Positions 31,781-39,791 of a stretch of DNA of 64,000 nt are shown here, piece after piece (the first letter of the stretch is position 1; the number at the start of each line of letters is the position of its first letter). The stretch lies in assembly GCA_035293985.1 (NCBI GenBank), contig DATGLS010000048.1, forward strand, positions 558,001 through 622,000, written 5' to 3'. The translations under genes were made by a program, and so were the position numbers. This DNA comes from JAVDCA01 sp035293985 (GTDB taxonomy: Bacteria; Pseudomonadota; Alphaproteobacteria; Rhizobiales; Xanthobacteraceae). Under the pieces are notes generated by a model that ran no database searches, was not told the origin of the DNA, and was given only the letters and a program-made list of their open reading frames with translations.

Positions 31781-33415
31781 TTACCGATTCACTGGGGCCG
31801 CCCGCTCCACGATCGCCCGCAGGTCGATCCCCGGCGGCAGCGCCCCGAAGACTCCCCCTCCCTCGCCGACAAGCCGTGCGGCGCAGAAGGCTTCCGCGAC
31901 CCCCGACGGAGCGTGGCGCAGCAGCAACGATGCTTGCAGCGCGAGCGCGAGATCGCAGGTAAGCCGGCGCGCCTGCGCCTCATCATGACGTGCCGGGCTC
32001 GCGAGCCGGCGCATGAGATCGGCAACGAAAGCCTTCATGCGCGCATCGGCGGCGGCGCCCTCGGCAAGCTCCTGCGCCAGCACGTCGGTGGCGCGCGGCG
32101 TGCGCTCGATCGCGCGCAGCACGTCGAGACACATCACGTTGCCGGAGCCCTCCCAGATCGAGTTGACCGGCGCCTCGCGATAGATGCGCGGCAGCACGCA
32201 TTCCTCGACGTAGCCGCTGCCGCCGAGCACCTCCATGGCCTCGGCGGCGAGCGCCGGCGCGCGCTTGCAGATCCGGAATTTGGCTGCCGGCGTGACGACG
32301 CGCCGCCAAACCGCGGCGGCCTCGCTGTCCTCGTCGTAGGCGCGCGCGAGCCGCAGCGCGAGCGCGGCCGCTGCCTCGGTTTCGAGCGCGAGATCGGCGA
32401 GCACGTTCGTCATGAGGGCGTGATCGACGAGCTTCTTCTGAAAGGCGACGCGGTGCATGGCGTGATGGATCGCCTGCGCGGTCGCGGCGCGCATCAGCGC
32501 CGCCGAGCCGATCGCGCAGTCGAGCCGCGTCAGATTGCTCATCTCGATGATGGTCGGGATGCCGCGCCCCTCCTCGCCGATCAGCTCGGCCTCGGCGTCG
32601 ACGAGCTCGACCTCGCTCGAGGCGTTCGAGCGGTTGCCGAGCTTGTCCTTGAGGCGGACGAGATGGATGCCGTTGCGCTTTCCTGACGTTCTCCACCGCG
32701 GCACGAAGAAGCAGCCGAGCCCGGCGTCGCTGCGCGCGAGCACCAGGAAGGCATCGCACATCGGCGCCGACATGAACCATTTGGCGCCGTTGAGGCGGAA
32801 GAAGCGCCGCGGGCCGTCGCCGCCCGCCGGCTCGGCGCGCGTCGTATTGGTGCGCAGATCCGAGCCGCCCTGGTTCTCGGTCATCGCCATGCCGATCAGC
32901 GCCGACCGCTTCTCGCGCGCCGGCACGAAACGCGGATCGTGGTGCTCGGAAAAGATGCGCGGCAGCCATTCGGCGGCGAGCGCCGGATTCTGCTCGAGGG
33001 TCGGCACCGCGCCATAGGTCATGGCGACCGGGCAGAAGACCCCGCTCTCGACCTGCGCCAGCATGTAGGCGCCGGCGGCGCGCGCGACGTGCGCGCCGGC
33101 GCGCGGTTGCGCCCACGGGCGCGCCGGCAGCCCGGCGCCCACCGCGATCGCCATCAGCGCGTGCCACGCGGGATGGAAATCGACCTCGTCGATGCGGTGA
33201 CCGTAGCGATCGAACGCGCGCAGAACCGGCGGGTTGCGGTTGGCCTCGAAGCCGAGACGGATGGTCGCGGCCTCGCCGAGCTTGCGACCGAGCACGGCGA
33301 GATCGGCCTGCGCCCAGCCCGCCTGCTCGCGCGGTACGGCCTCGCGCAGGACGCGGTCGCTGGCGAAGAGGTCGTACGGTTCGAGCGGCGGGGGCTGGTT
33401 GGTGATATCCGGCAT
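31781..33415 (-). CDS. aidB: AidB-type acyl-CoA dehydrogenase
   Basis: The 544-aa protein matches AidB in length and motifs: MAMTENQGGSDLRTNTTRA, KWFMSAPMCDAFLVLA, MSNLTRLDCAIGSA, EVLGGSGYVEECVLPR and NSIWEGSGNVMCLDVLR. E. coli AidB is a flavoprotein of the adaptive response to alkylation that binds DNA, with weak isovaleryl-CoA dehydrogenase activity. No ada or alkB gene is adjacent and no Ada box was recognised, so stress induction is only inferred. Confidence 0.87.
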   Translation of the reverse strand: MPDITNQPPPLEPYDLFASDRVLREAVPREQAGWAQADLAVLGRKLGEAATIRLGFEANRNPPVLRAFDRYGHRIDEVDFHPAWHALMAIAVGAGLPARPWAQPRAGAHVARAAGAYMLAQVESGVFCPVAMTYGAVPTLEQNPALAAEWLPRIFSEHHDPRFVPAREKRSALIGMAMTENQGGSDLRTNTTRAEPAGGDGPRRFFRLNGAKWFMSAPMCDAFLVLARSDAGLGCFFVPRWRTSGKRNGIHLVRLKDKLGNRSNASSEVELVDAEAELIGEEGRGIPTIIEMSNLTRLDCAIGSAALMRAATAQAIHHAMHRVAFQKKLVDHALMTNVLADLALETEAAAALALRLARAYDEDSEAAAVWRRVVTPAAKFRICKRAPALAAEAMEVLGGSGYVEECVLPRIYREAPVNSIWEGSGNVMCLDVLRAIERTPRATDVLAQELAEGAAADARMKAFVADLMRRLASPARHDEAQARRLTCDLALALQASLLLRHAPSGVAEAFCAARLVGEGGGVFGALPPGIDLRAIVERAAPVNR

Positions 33416-33509
33416 CGGCCTTGACCGTTGATGCTTTCAGCCTGCACCAGCATATATGCTTCGCCCGACCGACGCTGCCCAAAGAACCCGATCACCCCAG
33501 GAGGACCCG

Positions 33510-33887
33510 ATGCCCACGAGCGTCAAGCAGATGCTGGAAGCCGCCAACGCCGCGGTGCCGCGCGTGACCCCCGCGCAGGCGCGCGACATGATCGCCAAGG
33601 GCGATACGCTCGTGGTCGACGTCCGCGATGCGCCCGAGGTGCAGGCGAGCGGCAAGGTCGCCGGCGCCGTCCACGTCTCGCGCGGCATGCTCGAATTCCG
33701 CGCCGATCCCGACCTGCCCTCGCACGACAAGAGCTTCGCCAAGGACAAGACCGTCATCCTCTACTGCGGGTCGGGCGGCCGGGCGGCGCTCGCCGGCAAG
33801 ATGCTCAAGGATCTGGGCTACGAGCGCGTCTACAACCTCGGCGGCTTCAAGGATTGGGCCGACAGCGGCGGCGCGGTCGACAAATAG
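33510..33887 (+). CDS. Single-domain rhodanese (sulfurtransferase)
   Basis: The 125-aa protein has LVVDVRDAPEVQ, RGMLEFRADPDLPSHD and the active-site loop CGSGGRAAL with Cys86. It is a paralogue of the gene at 17040-17447. CAGGAGGA precedes ATG 33510, which is preferred to an in-frame ATG at 33456. It is convergent with the NepR-like gene 42 bases away and has no signal peptide, so it is cytoplasmic. Confidence 0.9.
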   Translation: MPTSVKQMLEAANAAVPRVTPAQARDMIAKGDTLVVDVRDAPEVQASGKVAGAVHVSRGMLEFRADPDLPSHDKSFAKDKTVILYCGSGGRAALAGKMLKDLGYERVYNLGGFKDWADSGGAVDK

Positions 33888-33929
33888 CGCCTGGGAAATT
33901 CTGCGCCGGTCGCCGCGTCCCGCTGCCGT

Positions 33930-34142
33930 TCATTCGGACGCGTCGACTGGCTGGTCGGTCGGCTTGGCCATGGCGCCCGCCTCCGGCGGTGCCTTGCCGT
34001 CGGCGACGGCGGCCTCGGCTTCGAGCCGCGCCAGCAGGTCCTTGAATCGTTGCGGGACTGGCTCGCGCAGAAGCTCGGCGTAGAACACGCGCAGCGCTGG
34101 GCCATAGGTATTTCGCAACCAGTGAACGTTATCGTCGGCCAT
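33930..34142 (-). CDS. Orphan NepR-like anti-sigma factor
   Basis: The 70-aa product has the helical NepR signature at residues 16-41 (ALRVFYAELLREPVPQRFKDLLARLE): Leu-Arg, Tyr, the EPVP.RF turn and DLL..L spacing. Flexible ends flank it on both sides. NepR holds the sigma factor EcfG in unstressed alphaproteobacteria and releases it when PhyR is phosphorylated. GGAG stands 5 bases before ATG 34142. Neither ecfG nor phyR is beside it, so it is a second or displaced copy. The identification rests on the motif only. Confidence 0.72.
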   Translation of the reverse strand: MADDNVHWLRNTYGPALRVFYAELLREPVPQRFKDLLARLEAEAAVADGKAPPEAGAMAKPTDQPVDASE

Positions 34143-34356
34143 CGCGGCTCCTTGGCGGCCTTTTCGCGCCTGGCGCTGCCCAGTTCATGCGACCGTCCGC
34201 AAAATGGCGGCGGCGCGGCTGGCCAACCGCATCGGAAATACCGCTGATGCGAGAGCCATCGCCTTAAACCCGCGAATGAAGAATTTGTTCCCAGTTTGTT
34301 GGCGGAAAAGCCATTTCCATCGTACTGAGGCAGCCGGAACGGACGCGACCGAGTTC

Positions 34357-35346
34357 CTAGGCGAACCCGCGCGGCCGCCGCGTCCATGCATCCGCGTTGA
34401 CGGCGCCGTCCGGCGCCTCCCCTCGTTTGATCGCCGCGAGCTGGCGCACGGTCTCGAACGCCTGCGCCTCGACAGCTTGTGGGGTGAGTCCGCCAATGTG
34501 CGGCGTCGCGATGACGTTCGGCAGCGCAGCCAGCTCGGGTGAGGGCATCTGGTCGAGGGCGCGGCCCACATCCATCGCGGCGCCCGCGATCCTGCCCGTG
34601 CGCAGAGCCTGCAGCAGCGCCGCCTCATCGACGAGATTGCCGCGCGACAGATTGATGAAGCAGGCCTGCGGCCGCATGTGCGCGAACGCACGCGCGTCGA
34701 TCAGGTTCTCGGTTTCCGCGGTCGCAACCGCCAGGCAGATGACGTAATCCGCCCGGGCGAGAAGCGCGTCCAGATCGACCTGCGTGAAGGCGCCCTCCTC
34801 CGCCCGCACATGCGGGTCGGCGATGAGGACGCGCATGCCGAGGCCGGCGAGCATCGGGGCAAGATGGCGGCCGATCGCGCCATAACCGATGATGCCGGCG
34901 GTCGCGCCGGCGAGCTCGCGTCCCATGCGGATCTGCGGCGGGCGACCCGCATGGTAGTCGGCGCTCGCGCGCGAGATGCCGCGTGCGAGATCGACCAGGA
35001 AGCCGAGCGCAAGCTCGGCGACCGCGGTCATGAAGCCGGGCCGCGCCCGCGTGACCAGCACGCCGGCGGCGCTCGCCGCGCCGACATCGATATTGCGGAT
35101 GTCGACCGCGACCCGCAGGAAAGCCCTGAGCGAATGGAGAGCGCGAAAGACCTCGGCCGGGCCGGACGTCAGGCGATCGGCGATGATGACATCGACGTCG
35201 GCTGCAGCGCCGATCAACTCGGCCGGTGTCAGCGCGTGCTCGCGCTCATTGAGGCGGACCTCGGCGATCTCGCCCAGCGCCGCGAGCGCCCGCTCACCGT
35301 AATATTGACGGCGGGCCTGCGGTGCATGGGTGAGGAGGACCTTCAT
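34357..35346 (-). CDS. D-2-hydroxyacid dehydrogenase, NAD(P)-dependent
   Basis: The 329-aa protein has the nucleotide motif GIIGYGAIGR, the catalytic Arg in NLSRGNLVDEAAL, and the catalytic His in ATPHIGG. It reduces 2-oxo acids or oxidises D-2-hydroxy acids in the cytoplasm. It is the last gene of a tight leftward unit: DctP receptor, DctQM permease, dehydrogenase, with gaps of 27 and 25 bases. The likely job is oxidation of the acid imported by the transporter. Confidence 0.88.
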   Translation of the reverse strand: MKVLLTHAPQARRQYYGERALAALGEIAEVRLNEREHALTPAELIGAAADVDVIIADRLTSGPAEVFRALHSLRAFLRVAVDIRNIDVGAASAAGVLVTRARPGFMTAVAELALGFLVDLARGISRASADYHAGRPPQIRMGRELAGATAGIIGYGAIGRHLAPMLAGLGMRVLIADPHVRAEEGAFTQVDLDALLARADYVICLAVATAETENLIDARAFAHMRPQACFINLSRGNLVDEAALLQALRTGRIAGAAMDVGRALDQMPSPELAALPNVIATPHIGGLTPQAVEAQAFETVRQLAAIKRGEAPDGAVNADAWTRRPRGFA

Positions 35347-35371
35347 GCGGAAATCATCGCTTGCGTTCGCC

Positions 35372-37225
35372 TCAATAGCCGAGCGCGCGCGGCAGCAGGA
35401 GGCTGATCGACGGCACGAAAGCGATCAGCAGCAGGCAGAGCAGCAGCAGGCCCAGGTAGACGAGAATCGGCTTGACGGTCTCCTCGATCGGGACGCGCCC
35501 GATCAGGCAGGCGCCATAGAGGCCGAGGCCGAGCGGCGGGGCAAAGAGCCCGATACCCATGGCAATGACCAGCACGACCCCGAACTGCAGCGGCGCGATC
35601 CCGAGCTGCCCGGCGACCGGGATCAGCAGCGGTCCGAAGATGATCAGCGCGGCGGCTCCTTCGAGCACCGAGCCCATCACGATGAGGATCGCGATCGACA
35701 GCACCATGAAGAGCCAGACTCCGCCGCTCTGCGTGAGCCCGATCATCGCGTGCGCGAGCGTCTGCGGCACCTGCTGCAGCGTCAATGCAAAGGCGAGCGA
35801 CTGGGCGGCGGCGACGATGAACAGCACGAGCCCGGAGCGCGCGGCGGCGTGCACGAAGCAGCGCGCGGCGGCGGCGGGCGAGAGCTCGCGGAAGAAGATC
35901 GGGCCTGCCAGCAACGCATAGAGCACCGCGAAGGCGGATATTTCGGTCGCCGTCGCAAATCCGCTTTTGAAGCCGATGAAGATCAACGCGATCAGCCCGA
36001 ACGAGACCAGAGCGCCGATCCACATCGGCAGCGCCGATCCGGCCGGCATCGCGTCGGCGGCCTGCGCGCGCCTGCCGAAGATGATCGACACGGCGATCAG
36101 CGCCGCCGCCATCAGCCCGGCGGGCAGCAGCCCGGCCATGAACAGACCGCCGATCGAGAGATTGGCGACGAAGCCGAGGATGATCAGGTTGATGCAGGGC
36201 GGGATGGTCTCCGCCATCACGGCGGAAGCCGCGAGCAGCGCCACCGCGCGGCCGGGATTCTGTTGCGAGCGGCGCGCGGCCGGGATCATCACGGCGCCGA
36301 CCGCGGCGACGTCCGCCATCTTCGAGCCGGAGATGCCGGAAAAAAGCACCATCGAGGCGACCATCACGACGTTCAACCCGCCGCGCATGTGTCCGACCAG
36401 CCGCTGCAGCAGCTCGATCAGGCGCACCGACATCCCGTTCGCCTCCATCAGGTAGCCGACCAGGATGAAGAACGGAATCGCGAGCAGCACGAAATTGTCG
36501 ATCCCGCGCGCCATCTGCTGGGCGAAGATGACTCCGGGCAGCGCCCCCTCGACCCAGATATAGATCAGCGCCGCGAGTGCGAGTGCAAAGCCGATTGGCA
36601 GGCCGGCGACGAGGGTGAGCACGAAGCCGGCGAGCATCAGTGCCTGCGACGACGGCACGGTCGCGGGCGAGAGCGCATTCCAGGCGAGATAGAGCCCGGC
36701 GCAGGCGAGCACCGCCACGAGTGCCGTGAGGCTTTCACGCCACGGCCGGCGGAGGAACGACTCGGCGGCGAAAACCGCCATGCACAGGCAGCCGGCGCCC
36801 ATCGGATAGAAGGTCCATTGCAGCGGCAGGCCGGAGCCGGTCGTCTGTCCGGTGGTGAGCCAGCCCATCGCGAATGCGTTGCAGGCCGCGTAGGCGGCGA
36901 CCAGCGTCGCGAGCAACGCACAGGCGCCCTGGACGACCTGGCGTGCCGTTGGCGGCAGCTTATCGACGAAGAAGCTCACGCCGGGATTTTCGCCGCGCGC
37001 GAGGGCGCTCGCGGCGCCGAAGAAGCTCGACCCGACCATGAGGCCGCGCGCGACGTCGTCCGACCACTCGACCGGGGTCAGGAACAAGGAGCGTAACGTC
37101 ACGGAGACGATCACCACCGCGAGGTCGGCGGCGAGCATCAGCGCCGCCACCACGTCGGTCACGACCAGCAGCAGCCTGGTGGCGGAGCGGGCTTCCGCGG
37201 TCGTGGGCGCCGTGGCGGCGGTCAC
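35372..37225 (-). CDS. TRAP transporter fused DctQ-DctM membrane subunit
   Basis: The 617-aa protein joins a DctQ-like small subunit (about residues 1-170, four spans, VEWSDDVARGLMVGSSFFGA) to a DctM large permease (about 185-617, many spans; GIDNFVLLAIPFFILVGYLM, SGISGSKMADVAAVG, ETIPPCINLIILG). The permease uses the sodium gradient to bring in a carboxylate delivered by the receptor. The start is GTG 37225. It stands between dctP-like and dehydrogenase genes in one operon. Confidence 0.92.
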   Translation of the reverse strand: MTAATAPTTAEARSATRLLLVVTDVVAALMLAADLAVVIVSVTLRSLFLTPVEWSDDVARGLMVGSSFFGAASALARGENPGVSFFVDKLPPTARQVVQGACALLATLVAAYAACNAFAMGWLTTGQTTGSGLPLQWTFYPMGAGCLCMAVFAAESFLRRPWRESLTALVAVLACAGLYLAWNALSPATVPSSQALMLAGFVLTLVAGLPIGFALALAALIYIWVEGALPGVIFAQQMARGIDNFVLLAIPFFILVGYLMEANGMSVRLIELLQRLVGHMRGGLNVVMVASMVLFSGISGSKMADVAAVGAVMIPAARRSQQNPGRAVALLAASAVMAETIPPCINLIILGFVANLSIGGLFMAGLLPAGLMAAALIAVSIIFGRRAQAADAMPAGSALPMWIGALVSFGLIALIFIGFKSGFATATEISAFAVLYALLAGPIFFRELSPAAAARCFVHAAARSGLVLFIVAAAQSLAFALTLQQVPQTLAHAMIGLTQSGGVWLFMVLSIAILIVMGSVLEGAAALIIFGPLLIPVAGQLGIAPLQFGVVLVIAMGIGLFAPPLGLGLYGACLIGRVPIEETVKPILVYLGLLLLCLLLIAFVPSISLLLPRALGY

Positions 37226-37252
37226 GCGGTCGTGCTTTCGCGCAGGCTGGGA

Positions 37253-38281
37253 CTAGGCCTGAACGGCGCGGATCGCCTCGACGATCTGTTTGGCATCAGG
37301 ATGCGCCTGGATGAAGCGGTCAGTCTGTGGCAGCACGCGCTTGCGGAACGGTTCGCGGTCGACCGCCACGATGGTGACGCCCTTCTGCGCCAATGCGTCG
37401 AGCGCTTCCTTCTCGACCGCGAGGCCATGACGGCGCGTGTCGGCCGCAGCCTTCTGCGCCGCATCGAGGAAGCCGTCACGCAGCTTCGCGTCCATGCGGG
37501 CGAATGTCGTCTCGCTGAAGTAGATCGCGAGCGGCGAAAAGTTGTGCCTGGTCAGTGCGTAGTGCTTGGCGGTCTCGTAGAACTTGCTGGACACCAGCGT
37601 CGGCGGATCGTGCTCGAGCCCGTCGAGCACGCCGGCTTGCAGCGCCGTGTAGATCTCACCAAAGGCGAGCGGGGTCGCGGCGGCGCCCATCAGGCGCAGG
37701 CATTCGGTGATCACGGGGTTGGGCAGCGTGCGGATCTTCAGGCCGGCAAGGTCCTCGGGCGTGTTCACCGGCTTCTTCGCCAGCACGCTGCGCGAGCCGA
37801 AATTGTACGCCCAGGCGATGATGCGGATGTTGGCGCCCTTGAGCAGTGCGGCCTCGACCGGTTTGGCCGCCCCCGCGTCGAATGCCTTGGTCTGCAGCTC
37901 GAAGCTCGAAAAAAGGTAGCCGAGGTCGAAGGTGCCCACCAGTGGCACGAGGTTCGCCGAGATCGACGAGCCCGAGACCATCATGTCGATCACGCCGAGC
38001 TTGACCGAATTGATGACGTCGATCTCCTGGCCGAGCTGGTTGTCGGGGAAGAAGACGACCTCGATCGCGCCGTCGAGCCCGCCGGCTTTGAGATACTTGA
38101 TCAGATGGTCGTAGTAGACGCGGCCATTGGCAAATTTCGGATCATTGGCGAGCGAGGACGACAGGCGCATCTTCATCGCGGCTGCCGCGGCACGGCCGCC
38201 GATGAGCGGCGCCGCCACGAGCCCGCCGGCGAGCACGGCCGATCGCTTGAGCAGCGCGCGGCGGTTCACAGATGCGGCCAT
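37253..38281 (-). CDS. TRAP transporter DctP-family periplasmic receptor
   Basis: The 342-aa receptor has an N-terminal NRRALLKRSAVLAGGLVAAP segment, a twin-arginine-like signal, then the DctP fold: VYYDHLIKYL, LGVIDMMVSGSS, LKIRTLPNPVITECLRLMGA, EIYTALQAGVLDGLEHD. The conserved Arg of LKIRTL would clamp the carboxylate ligand. GGGAGG before ATG 38281 fixes the start. The ligand is probably a 2-hydroxy- or 2-oxo-carboxylate, judged by the dehydrogenase in the operon. Confidence 0.9.
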   Translation of the reverse strand: MAASVNRRALLKRSAVLAGGLVAAPLIGGRAAAAAMKMRLSSSLANDPKFANGRVYYDHLIKYLKAGGLDGAIEVVFFPDNQLGQEIDVINSVKLGVIDMMVSGSSISANLVPLVGTFDLGYLFSSFELQTKAFDAGAAKPVEAALLKGANIRIIAWAYNFGSRSVLAKKPVNTPEDLAGLKIRTLPNPVITECLRLMGAAATPLAFGEIYTALQAGVLDGLEHDPPTLVSSKFYETAKHYALTRHNFSPLAIYFSETTFARMDAKLRDGFLDAAQKAAADTRRHGLAVEKEALDALAQKGVTIVAVDREPFRKRVLPQTDRFIQAHPDAKQIVEAIRAVQA

Positions 38282-38429
38282 GGCGGTTCCTCCCGAGAGA
38301 GCGTCCGCTCGCGCAGGCTGCGGGCGTGGCCCTTGCATCCATGCAAGACCAAATCGCCGCATCGTACAAGCGCGAAAGGAGACGCGGAGCGACCGCGCGC
38401 CGCGCGCAACCACCTCAGGAAAGGACGTT

Positions 38430-38514
38430 TGGTGCGGTCGAGAGGACTCGAACCTCCACGGGTTGCCCCGCTAGCACCTCAAGCTAGTGCGTCTACCAAT
38501 TCCGCCACGACCGC
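38430..38514 (-). tRNA. tRNA-Leu (GAG anticodon)
   Basis: The 85-nt gene has the acceptor stem GCGGTCG/CGACCGC, discriminator A and encoded CCA, an anticodon stem CTAGC/GCTAG with loop TTGAGGT (anticodon GAG), a class II variable arm, and the T-loop GTTCGAGTC. It reads CTC/CTT leucine codons, a major codon pair in this GC-rich genome. It stands alone between the DctP operon and the fliN-like gene. Confidence 0.96.
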
Positions 38515-38677
38515 ATGGGGAGGGAAGCGTCGGGCAAGCCCGGCGCAACGGCGCTGCATGTAACAAATCGGGTCGGGCGGGACAAGGGCGCCAAGGCGCC
38601 GATGCGCTGCCATATTTGTCGTGCCCGACCCGGCTCGGGCTTGACGACAGCGGTTCAGAATTGGCCTCCCCCGCCCC

Positions 38678-38920
38678 TCACCGCATGTCGGGCGTGCGCG
38701 GCAGCATGCGCTTCACCTCGACCGCGATCCGGTTCCCGCTCACCACGACGGCGCCCTTGGCGACGGGGAAATCATTCGCCAGAATCCGTACCTCGTCGTT
38801 CTCCCCGGCGTCGAGCTCGATCACGGCGCCGCGACCGAGGCGCAGGACCTGATGAACGGGCATCGACGTCGTGCCGAGAACCACCGATATATTCAGCGAA
38901 ACCTTGTCGATCGTGGCCAT
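38678..38920 (-). CDS. Stand-alone FliN/SpoA-domain protein
   Basis: The 80-aa protein consists only of the SpoA domain: VSLNISVVLGTTSMPVHQVLRLGRGAVIELD, then VRILANDFPVAKGAVVVSGNRIAVEV, matching the C-terminal domain of FliN (flagellar C-ring). FliN proteins are usually longer and lie in flagellar operons; no other motility gene is in this window. It may be a spare C-ring subunit or belong to another SpoA-based complex. Confidence 0.8.
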   Translation of the reverse strand: MATIDKVSLNISVVLGTTSMPVHQVLRLGRGAVIELDAGENDEVRILANDFPVAKGAVVVSGNRIAVEVKRMLPRTPDMR

Positions 38921-38981
38921 GCGGGGCGTGGAATCCTGTCCAATACGGGATGCCTCGACATGACCACGGGATGGTGAACGG

Positions 38982-39755
38982 GTGGTTAACGGACGCGAAA
39001 GCCTCGCCGGCGGGCTCTTCCCGGCAAGCGATTTGAGCCCTGTCGAATGGGCCGTCTCGGCGCGCCCGATCGCCTACCCGGACGCGCTCGCCGCCATGGA
39101 TGCGCGCGCCGCCGCGATCGCGGCGGGTACCGCGCCCGAGCTGGTGTGGCTACTGGAGCACCCGCCGCTCTACACCGCAGGAACGAGCGCACAGAGCGGT
39201 GACGTGATCGACGCGCGCTTTCCCCTCTTCGCCAGCGGACGCGGTGGGCAACTCACCTATCACGGCCCCGGCCAGCGCGTCGCTTACGCGATGATCGACC
39301 TCGAGCGGCGCGTGCCCGACGTGCGCCGCTACGTCGCGACGCTCGAGGAATGGATCATCCGCACGCTCGCGACGTTCGATGTCATGGGTGAGCGGCGGCA
39401 GGACCGCGTCGGAGTGTGGGTGCAGCGTCCCGATAAGGGCGACGGCCACGAGGACAAGATCGCAGCGATCGGCATCCGCATCCGCCATTGGGTGAGCCTG
39501 CACGGCATCGCGCTCAATGTCGCGCCGGACCTCACCCATTTCGCCGGCATCGTGCCGTGCGGCGTCGCCGAGCCGCGCTTCGGCGTGACGAGCCTTGCGG
39601 ATCTCGGCCGCGACGTGACCATGGACGAGGTCGACGCGGCGCTGCGGCGCGAGTTTGCAGGCCTGTTCGGAGCGACGATCGACGCGCCTGACGCCTTGCC
39701 CGGTATCGGCGAGGCGCGGATTGAACCGGCACGCGGTCGCGGTCGACCCATATAA
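38982..39755 (+). CDS. lipB: Octanoyl-ACP:protein N-octanoyltransferase LipB
   Basis: The 257-aa protein has RGGQLTYHGPGQ (87-98), K159 in EDKIAAIGIR and C193 in GIVPCGV, the Lys-Cys pair that carries and transfers the octanoyl group to lipoyl domains for lipoate assembly. The start is GTG 38982; nearby ATGs are in other frames. It is divergent from the fliN-like gene. LipA is not in the window. Confidence 0.95.
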   Translation: MVNGRESLAGGLFPASDLSPVEWAVSARPIAYPDALAAMDARAAAIAAGTAPELVWLLEHPPLYTAGTSAQSGDVIDARFPLFASGRGGQLTYHGPGQRVAYAMIDLERRVPDVRRYVATLEEWIIRTLATFDVMGERRQDRVGVWVQRPDKGDGHEDKIAAIGIRIRHWVSLHGIALNVAPDLTHFAGIVPCGVAEPRFGVTSLADLGRDVTMDEVDAALRREFAGLFGATIDAPDALPGIGEARIEPARGRGRPI

Positions 39756-39791
39756 ATCGTAGTTTCGATCACGAATCGGGAGGCCGGCTGC

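Noticed and set aside
34143..34356. Possible gene between the NepR-like and dehydrogenase genes
   Set aside because: Open frames here are extensions of shadows of the dehydrogenase gene with no ribosome site or domain; nothing supportable was seen.
34330..34360. GGAAC/CGTT pair upstream of the NepR-like gene on the minus strand
   Set aside because: The spacing is only about 10-11 bases, far too short for an EcfG promoter, so no autoregulation is claimed.
35330..37096. Long rightward frame opposite the TRAP permease
   Set aside because: Its low-complexity, charged composition mirrors the membrane-protein codons on the other strand.
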